Assembly: GCF_026278345.1 (NCBI RefSeq)
Contig: NZ_CP111085.1
Location: forward strand, 2,492,001 to 2,556,000
Length of the DNA stretch: 64,000 bases
From: Tellurirhabdus rosea
Lineage (GTDB): Bacteria > Bacteroidota > Bacteroidia > Cytophagales > Spirosomataceae
Reading direction: 5' to 3'
Position 1 is the first letter of the stretch. Every line of letters begins with the position of its first letter. Both the position numbers and the translations under genes were made by a program. Positions 58,647 through 64,000 of this stretch are shown here, one piece after another. The notes below the pieces were generated by a model. It was given only the letters and a program-made list of their open reading frames with translations. It made no database searches and was not told the origin of the DNA.

Positions 58647-59972
58647 ATGCAAGTCTGGAAATTTGGCGGAACCTCGGTGGGTAAGCCTGAGCGGATGCAC
58701 TCAATTCGCAACCTGATTACCGGAGACAACGGACAGAAAATGGTCGTGCTGTCTGCCCTGTCGGGAACAACCAACGCCCTGCTGTCTATCGCCGAGTCGC
58801 TGAAGGCCGGTCAGGACGACGAGGCGACCGAGAAAATCGAACACCTGAAGGCCCATTACGATTCGTTCATTCGCGAGCTTTACAAATCGTCAGCCGGACT
58901 GAGCCGCGGGCAGCAGATCATCGAGAACGAATTCTCGTTCATCCGTTCGCTGGTCCGCATTAAACCGTTTACACTCAAACACGAAAAGGAACTGGTAGCT
59001 GAGGGCGAATTGCTGAGCACGCAGATGTTTCAGGCTTACCTCGATGAACAGGGTGTTTCGTCGCTGCTGCTGCCCGCGCTGGAGTTTATGCGGATCGACA
59101 CGGACGGCGAGCCGGAGCTGGATTATATCGAACGGAAACTGCGCGAAATGCTGCGGCCGCACCTCGACAAGCACATCATCGTGACCCAGGGCTTTATCTG
59201 CCGCAACCCGCGCGGAGAAGTCGATAACCTCAAGCGTGGTGGTTCTGACTACACGGCCTCGCTCATCGGCGGCGCCATCCGGGCTGAAGAAATCCAGATC
59301 TGGACGGACATCGACGGTATGCACAACAACGACCCGCGCATCGTGAAAAACACGTTCCCGATTCGGGAGCTGACCTTCGAGGAAGCGGCTGAACTGGCGT
59401 ATTTCGGGGCCAAAATCCTGCACCCGTCGACCATCACGCCCGCCCGCAAATACGGCGTGCCCGTCCGGCTGAAAAATACGATGGACCCTTCGGCACCGGG
59501 AACGCTGATTGCCGACAAGACCTCCGACCAGGTGTTCAAAGCCGTAGCGGCCAAGGACGGCATCACGGCGCTCTACATTCACTCGCTGCGGATGCTGAAT
59601 GCGTACGGCTTCCTGCGCCGGATTTTCGAAATTTTCGAGAAATACAAAACGCCGGTCGATATGCTGGCCACCTCGGAGGTGTCGGTTTCGGTTACGATCG
59701 ACGACCTGTCGAACCTGAAAGACATTCAGGCGGAACTGGGCCAGTTCTGCGACCTCGAAGAGCCGGATTACGACCAGACGATTATCTGCGTGGTGGGCAA
59801 CTTCAGCGCCGACATGCCGGGCATTGCCGCCCAGGTGCTGAATGCGCTGAAGGATATTCCGGTCCGGATGATCTCCTACGGCGGAACCGAGCACAATATC
59901 TCGCTGCTGCTGCACTCCCGTTACAAAGCCGAAGCGCTGAATGCGCTGAACACGGGGCTGTTCAGTCTGTAA
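58647..59972 (+). CDS. Aspartate kinase
   Basis: This 441-residue enzyme phosphorylates aspartate, the first step to lysine, threonine and methionine. The N-terminus QVWKFGGTSVGKPERM (KFGGTS at 5-10) and GFICRNPRGEVDNLKRGGSD are the substrate motifs; two C-terminal ACT domains (VSVSVTIDDLSNL, ICVVGNFSADMPGIAAQVLN) bind regulatory amino acids. No homoserine dehydrogenase domain is fused, so it is monofunctional. It lies after ribH with E18 between. Confidence 0.95.
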   Translation: MQVWKFGGTSVGKPERMHSIRNLITGDNGQKMVVLSALSGTTNALLSIAESLKAGQDDEATEKIEHLKAHYDSFIRELYKSSAGLSRGQQIIENEFSFIRSLVRIKPFTLKHEKELVAEGELLSTQMFQAYLDEQGVSSLLLPALEFMRIDTDGEPELDYIERKLREMLRPHLDKHIIVTQGFICRNPRGEVDNLKRGGSDYTASLIGGAIRAEEIQIWTDIDGMHNNDPRIVKNTFPIRELTFEEAAELAYFGAKILHPSTITPARKYGVPVRLKNTMDPSAPGTLIADKTSDQVFKAVAAKDGITALYIHSLRMLNAYGFLRRIFEIFEKYKTPVDMLATSEVSVSVTIDDLSNLKDIQAELGQFCDLEEPDYDQTIICVVGNFSADMPGIAAQVLNALKDIPVRMISYGGTEHNISLLLHSRYKAEALNALNTGLFSL

Positions 59973-59974
59973 AA

Positions 59975-60068
59975 TAATTATGAGTTAAGAGTTGTGAATT
60001 AAGAGTTAGTCCAAGCAAATCTTACCGCTAACTTTGAATTCATAACTCCTGACTCCTGGTTCATAATT
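59975..60068. repeat. Fold-back element E19, GAGTTAA/GAATTAA words
   Basis: The left arm (59975-60010) ATAATTATGAGTTAAGAGTT and following GAATTAAGAGTTAG is matched by the inverted right arm (60029-60068). The arms are less perfect than in E3 and E11. The right arm runs into the -7 box of serS. It starts 2 nt after the aspartate kinase stop codon. Confidence 0.75.
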
Positions 60069-60071
60069 TTG
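60064..60071 (+). promoter_or_regulatory. -7 box of serS
   Basis: TAATTTTG matches TAnnTTTG, 42 nt before the ATG. Its first bases are part of element E19. No TTTG at the usual -33 distance is seen. Confidence 0.5.
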
Positions 60072-60113
60072 CGAAACTACATGGCCACTACCAAGTGGCT
60101 TTTTAACTACGCT

Positions 60114-61388
60114 ATGCTACAACTATCCTTCATCCGCGATAACAGAGACCTCACCCTGGCGGGCCTTCGAAAGAGAAACTTCGCCAATGCCGAAACGGCC
60201 GTTGATCAGGTGCTGAACCTTGACCAGCAGCGCCGCGAAACGCAGAAAGAACTCGACAACGTCCTGGCCCGCGCCAACGCCAAAGCCAAAGAAATCGGGG
60301 CGCTGATGAAAAACGGCCAGAAGGAAGCCGCCGAAACGGCCAAAGCCGAAACCGCCGACCTGAAAGTCGTTTCCAAAGGACTGGAAGACGACCTGAAAGC
60401 GCTTGAAAAACAGGTACAGGAGGTGCTGGTGACGCTGCCCAACCTGCCCCACAGCAGCGTACCGGAAGGCCGCTCGGCCGAAGACAACGAGGTGGTGCTC
60501 GAAAACGGAGCCATCCCGACCCTGCCGGAAGGAGCCCAGCCGCACTGGGAATTGATCAAAAAGCTGGACATCATCGACTTCGAACTCGGCGTCAAGATTA
60601 CCGGCGCGGGTTTCCCGGTTTACAAAGGCAAAGGCGCCCGGCTGCAACGGGCACTGATCAACTTTTTTCTGGACAACGCTCTCGAAGCCGGATACTTCGA
60701 GATTCAGCCGCCCATTGTCATCAACGAAGAGTCGGGTTTCGGAACGGGGCAATTGCCGGACAAGGAAGGACAGATGTACTACGCCAAAGAGGACAACCTG
60801 TACCTGATTCCGACGGCAGAAGTGCCCATCACGAACCTGTACCGCGATGTGATTCTGGCCGAAAGCGACCTGCCCGTAAAGAACGTCGGCTACACGCCCT
60901 GCTTCCGGCGCGAAGCGGGCTCGTGGGGTGCGCACGTCCGCGGCCTCAACCGGCTGCACCAGTTCGACAAGGTGGAGATCGTGCAGATTCGCAAGCCGGA
61001 GGAATCGTACGCGGCGCTGGAGGAAATGAGCCGGTACGTGCAGGGATTGCTGCAAAAGCTCGAACTGCCCTACCGCGTCCTGCGGCTTTGCGGCGGCGAC
61101 ATGGGCTTTACGTCGGCCCTGACGTACGATATGGAAGTCTGGTCGGCAGCCCAGCAGCGCTGGCTGGAAGTGAGTTCGGTGTCCAACTTCGAAACCTATC
61201 AGGCCAACCGCCTGAAACTGCGGTACAAAGCCGAAGGAAGGACCCAGCTTCTGCACACGCTCAACGGCTCGGCGCTCGCGCTGCCGCGCATCGTGGCGTC
61301 GATCCTCGAAAACAACCAGCAGCCCGACGGCAGCATCCGCATTCCGGCGGTGCTGGTGCCGTACTGCGGTTTTGACAAAATCGGATAA
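60114..61388 (+). CDS. serS: Seryl-tRNA synthetase
   Basis: This 424-residue class II synthetase has the N-terminal long coiled-coil arm (about 30-100) and the catalytic domain with GFPVYKGKGARLQRALINFF, TAEVPITNLYRD, motif 2 PCFRREAGSWG and motif 3 LNGSALALPRIVASILEN. ATG 60114 gives the standard start MLQLSFIRDN; a longer frame from 60069 is not supported. A palindromic terminator follows. Confidence 0.97.
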   Translation: MLQLSFIRDNRDLTLAGLRKRNFANAETAVDQVLNLDQQRRETQKELDNVLARANAKAKEIGALMKNGQKEAAETAKAETADLKVVSKGLEDDLKALEKQVQEVLVTLPNLPHSSVPEGRSAEDNEVVLENGAIPTLPEGAQPHWELIKKLDIIDFELGVKITGAGFPVYKGKGARLQRALINFFLDNALEAGYFEIQPPIVINEESGFGTGQLPDKEGQMYYAKEDNLYLIPTAEVPITNLYRDVILAESDLPVKNVGYTPCFRREAGSWGAHVRGLNRLHQFDKVEIVQIRKPEESYAALEEMSRYVQGLLQKLELPYRVLRLCGGDMGFTSALTYDMEVWSAAQQRWLEVSSVSNFETYQANRLKLRYKAEGRTQLLHTLNGSALALPRIVASILENNQQPDGSIRIPAVLVPYCGFDKIG

Positions 61389-61391
61389 AAC

Positions 61392-61421
61392 AAACCTCCC
61401 CGGTCGGCCGACCGGGGAGGT
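61392..61421. terminator. Bidirectional intrinsic terminator
   Basis: AACCTCCCCGGTCGG at 61392-61406 and CCGACCGGGGAGGTT at 61407-61421 form a perfect 15-bp palindrome with A- and T-rich flanks, between serS and the convergent TonB/MORN gene. Confidence 0.9.
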
Positions 61422-61425
61422 TTTG

Positions 61426-62868
61426 TTATTGAATCGCGAAGTTAATAGGCAGACTGTATTTGACTCTGACCGGCCGTCCACGCCGAAAACCGGGCTTCCA
61501 CTTGCCGTTCATGGCCTTCACCACCCGGACGGCTTCTTCATCCAGCACCGGGTGAGCGCCTCTGAGCACTTCATAATCACAGAGCGACCCGTCGGTGCAG
61601 ACCACAAAACTGACAAACACCCGTCCCCCCGTCCGACTCCGCGCCAGTTCGACGGGATAACGGATTGTCTGGGACATAAACTGGTACATGGCCTGTTGGC
61701 CTCCCTGAAATTCGGGCTGCTGCTCAGGCTCATTGTACACCAGAGAATCTCCGTTAGCGCCATAGGAAACGCCGCTGAGAAAACGGCCATTGTCCCAGGC
61801 TTCCCGGTAAAACGGCTTTCCGCCCGCAGTGAAACCAGCCCAGACACTGTCACGCAATCCCTCGGCGACGTGCCCGGTCTCAGTAATCCAGCCGAGTTCG
61901 CCCAGCCTGCCGGTCAACTGACAAGCCCCGTTTCCGTCTTTGACCACCTGTTTGCCCGTTTCTTCCCACAGATTCAGGAGCACAAACGACGGCTTCGGGT
62001 GAAAACTGCGCAGGGCCACCTGCCGGAGCTGGCCGTTTGGATACCAAAGCCATTCGCGGGTAGCGCCCTGTTCCAGCTGGTCTTCGGCCTTCCGCACCAT
62101 TCCATTTGGATAAAAGTACAGGGCGGTACCGGCCGCTTTTCCATCGACATAGCTTTCCTCCGAGTACAACTGGCCGCTTTCGTAAAAAGTATACACTTTT
62201 CCCTGAAGCTGGTTTCCCGTGTTCAGCATGCTCAGCCGCTGAACACGACTCGAATCGGGCATAACCGGGTCTTCGTAATTGTACCGGATGTAGTCTTTGC
62301 GGCTCAGCACAAACCGCTCATTGGCAGTCTTCCACGAGCCGCCTTTCTTTCGGGTAAACACCGGATTGCCGGTCGGGTAGCCCAGCGAGTCAACGGGAAT
62401 GAACAGGCGTAGCTGGGCGGTGGCTTCGTCCGATACCTGCTGTCCTTCGGCATCGTAGTACGTTGTCATCCCTTCCGGCGTGCAGTCCGAGCGAGTGGGC
62501 GCAAAACGGACGCCGTACGTGAATTCCATCGGCACGGGCTTCCCATCCTTCTGGGCCGGCTCCCATGCGTTGAACAGACTGAGTAAACGCACGGCTTCAC
62601 GGTCGCAGGCCGGCTGTAGTCCCCGCGCGACCCGCACGTTGGTCATCTTGCCATCGATGCCGACAATTCCCGTCACAAAAACACTGCCTTTGACCTTGGC
62701 CACTTCGGCGCTGTAGGGCATGCGGCGGTTGATGTCGATAAATCGCTCCAGCAGCGCCAAACCGCCTTTAGGCTCGGCGGGCGTCTGCACTTCGAATGGC
62801 TTGAACGCTTCCTGAGCAAAAACATTGAGCTGGAAAAGAAGTAAGAGAAAAGTAAGGCAGGGTTTCAT
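61426..62868 (-). CDS. Exported protein with two TonB C-terminal domains and MORN-type repeats
   Basis: This 480-residue protein has a signal peptide (MKPCLTFLLLLFQLNVFAQ). A first TonB-C domain (about 30-125) contains AKVKGSVFVTGIVGIDGKMT. A middle region holds MORN-like antitoxin-type repeats (KVYTFYESGQLYSEESYVDG, TALYFYPNGMVRKAEDQLEQ, REWLWYPNGQLRQVALRSFH). A second TonB-C domain (about 390-478) contains TGGRVFVSFVVCTDGSLCDY. It lacks the N-terminal anchor of TonB, so it cannot transduce energy in the classic way. It may dock to receptor plugs or stabilise envelope complexes. Confidence 0.85.
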   Translation of the reverse strand: MKPCLTFLLLLFQLNVFAQEAFKPFEVQTPAEPKGGLALLERFIDINRRMPYSAEVAKVKGSVFVTGIVGIDGKMTNVRVARGLQPACDREAVRLLSLFNAWEPAQKDGKPVPMEFTYGVRFAPTRSDCTPEGMTTYYDAEGQQVSDEATAQLRLFIPVDSLGYPTGNPVFTRKKGGSWKTANERFVLSRKDYIRYNYEDPVMPDSSRVQRLSMLNTGNQLQGKVYTFYESGQLYSEESYVDGKAAGTALYFYPNGMVRKAEDQLEQGATREWLWYPNGQLRQVALRSFHPKPSFVLLNLWEETGKQVVKDGNGACQLTGRLGELGWITETGHVAEGLRDSVWAGFTAGGKPFYREAWDNGRFLSGVSYGANGDSLVYNEPEQQPEFQGGQQAMYQFMSQTIRYPVELARSRTGGRVFVSFVVCTDGSLCDYEVLRGAHPVLDEEAVRVVKAMNGKWKPGFRRGRPVRVKYSLPINFAIQ

Positions 62869-63030
62869 GAATCAAAAAGTTGCTGTCCGGAAAATACGAC
62901 AAAAGCGCTTTCTGATGCCGAATCACCCGCACCTTTTCGTGAACGGCAATGGCCTTTTCATCTACCCGAATGGGCTGTTAAAGTATGTTAATTCCGTTGG
63001 GCAAAAGTTCTTTCTGCCTAGCTTGGCCGC

Positions 63031-63348
63031 ATGGATGTCCGTCAACTTCGCGCCATCGGGTTCTTTTACCGGCAACTTTGTCCGGTAACGCTCCCGGTTT
63101 CCATCCTGCTCTGGTCACTTGGCCGCTCACGGGTCGAGAGTCCGGACAGTTACCAGTTCTTCCTGACGGCTTTCGTCTGGCTCCGGATACTGCTCCAGCT
63201 GATCATTTATTACCTGCACCGGCTGCTGAACGGCAATCACCTGACTTTTTATCAGAACCTTGGTCTCTCGGAGGGAAAACTTTACCTGAGCGCCTCCCTC
63301 ACCGATGCGCTGGTCTGCCTGCTGCTCATCCATTTCACTGGCTACTGA
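63031..63348 (+). CDS. Small membrane protein preceding an ABC ATPase
   Basis: This 105-residue protein has about three hydrophobic segments (LPVSILLWSLG, FVWLRILLQLIIYYLH and ALVCLLLIHFTGY). The stop codon overlaps the start of the ABC gene by one base (TGATG). No family is recognised; it may be a subunit or assembly factor of the transporter whose genes continue beyond the window. Confidence 0.65.
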   Translation: MDVRQLRAIGFFYRQLCPVTLPVSILLWSLGRSRVESPDSYQFFLTAFVWLRILLQLIIYYLHRLLNGNHLTFYQNLGLSEGKLYLSASLTDALVCLLLIHFTGY

Positions 63349-64000
63349 TGAGGAAAAATATCCTGGAAGCGGACAGCATCTGGCTCGAATACGGAGGGCG
63401 GAAGATTTTGCAGAATATCTATGTACGCCTCGAAACAGGTGCGATCACCGGTTTGCTGGGTCGGAATGGGGCGGGGAAGTCCTGCCTGATGCAGGTCATG
63501 TTCGGGTCGCGGAGCGCCGAAAACCGATCGGTCCGGCTTAATGGTCAGTACCTGAAGAAGGCCTATCCGCATTCCGGGCTGGTGGCTTACCTGCCCCAGA
63601 AGCATTTCGTTCCGGCGGGCATGACGGTCCGGCAGGCGTTTTCGCTCTATGCCGCTTCTTTCGAATCCCTGGAGCTGTTTTTCCCGGACATTCTTCCCAC
63701 CACCAGCCAAACCTTCGGTCGGTTGTCGGGCGGCCAGCGGCGGCTGTGGGAGACCCTGCTTATTCTGGCCAGTCCCTGCCGGTTCGTGCTGCTCGACGAG
63801 CCTTTTTCCAACCTGTCGCCCGTGCTGGTCGAACGGCTGAGGGCGTTTCTCCTGTCGGTTAAAACGGAAAAAGGCATTCTGCTATCGGATCATTACTACC
63901 GGGATGTGCTGGCCCTGAGCGATCAGCTTTACCTCCTGACCGGCGGGCGGACCGTTGCCATTCAGGAACCGGACCGCCAACTGGTCGATTTTGGCTATCT
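63348..64000 (+). CDS. ABC transporter ATP-binding protein, 5' part
   Basis: The gene runs off the right edge after 217 codons. The product MRKNILEADSIWLEYGGRKI contains Walker A GRNGAGKS (38-45), a Q-loop in LPQKHF, the signature LSGGQRR (126-132) and Walker B FVLLDEP (146-152). Substrate binding cannot be judged because the permease lies outside. The start ATG overlaps the previous stop by one base, so the two genes are translationally coupled. Confidence 0.92.
   Translation, partial: MRKNILEADSIWLEYGGRKILQNIYVRLETGAITGLLGRNGAGKSCLMQVMFGSRSAENRSVRLNGQYLKKAYPHSGLVAYLPQKHFVPAGMTVRQAFSLYAASFESLELFFPDILPTTSQTFGRLSGGQRRLWETLLILASPCRFVLLDEPFSNLSPVLVERLRAFLLSVKTEKGILLSDHYYRDVLALSDQLYLLTGGRTVAIQEPDRQLVDFGY

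Noticed and set aside
9640-60068. Fold-back elements as MITEs or insertion-sequence remnants
   Set aside because: There are no constant terminal repeats or target-site duplications, arm words differ between elements, and arms merge with coding ends.

Overview
The window looks like a chromosomal segment of a Bacteroidota member of the order Cytophagales, most likely the Spirosoma/Larkinella/Rudanella group (inference). The evidence is a GC-rich genome with no clear Shine-Dalgarno sequences, promoters of the TTTG-N18..20-TAnnTTTG type, a TonB receptor with a carboxypeptidase-regulatory N-domain, lineage families (LruC, DUF4301, DUF5522, DUF6175-like, DUF5723-like) and many secreted lipoproteins. 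There is no prophage, insertion sequence, CRISPR array or rRNA; most content is ordinary housekeeping and envelope genes.

Layout. 1-3.1 kb: end of a Rad52-like annealing protein, an OPT oligopeptide transporter, tRNA-Gly(CCC) and a receiver-only response regulator. 3.3-6.8 kb: a sugar permease and an amylosucrase (a sucrose module). 6.9-13.8 kb: small membrane proteins, a conserved 486-aa protein, a gamma-glutamylcyclotransferase-fold protein, an S41 protease and secreted proteins. 14-18.4 kb: UvrD/PcrA helicase, YbeY and a DUF4301 protein. 18.5-23.5 kb: Rrf2 regulator, a diheme cytochrome/beta-helix pair, and a divergent flavin monooxygenase/SDR pair. 23.7-28.4 kb: a TonB-dependent receptor plus IPT/TIG surface lipoprotein behind what looks like a PHO box. 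28.5-31.9 kb: M14 carboxypeptidase, CrcB and an APC permease. 32.1-37.5 kb: a very tight five-gene envelope operon (TPR protein, lipoprotein, DUF6175-like, CsgG-like, LPP20-like). 38-47.9 kb: PBP4-type carboxypeptidase, LruC lipoprotein, MsrB, RecQ, an outer-membrane protein, TpiA and an aspartic protease-PDZ protein. 48-55.6 kb: a glycosyltransferase-like protein, DUF5522, L28, ornithine aminotransferase, an ECF sigma/anti-sigma/DUF4097 operon, a DUF985 cupin and RecF. 55.8-64 kb: PdhA, a TPR protein, RibH, aspartate kinase, SerS, a TonB/MORN protein and the start of an ABC transporter.

The most striking signal is not a gene. About twenty intergenic regions hold long fold-back (inverted-repeat) elements whose arms are built from quasi-periodic 7-9-nt words, such as GAGTTAA/GAATTAA, TTTAGAG/TTTATAG, GAATGACT/GAATGATT, ATTGAGTG/AATGAGTG and GGATTAA. 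The words differ between elements, but many elements share an inner core GCTTCGC or GGCTCCGC. The arms usually begin at, or overlap, the stop codon of the adjacent gene, and in some elements the far arm is an inverted copy that includes the last coding bases. I do not know a name for this family. It is the best candidate here for an undescribed system.
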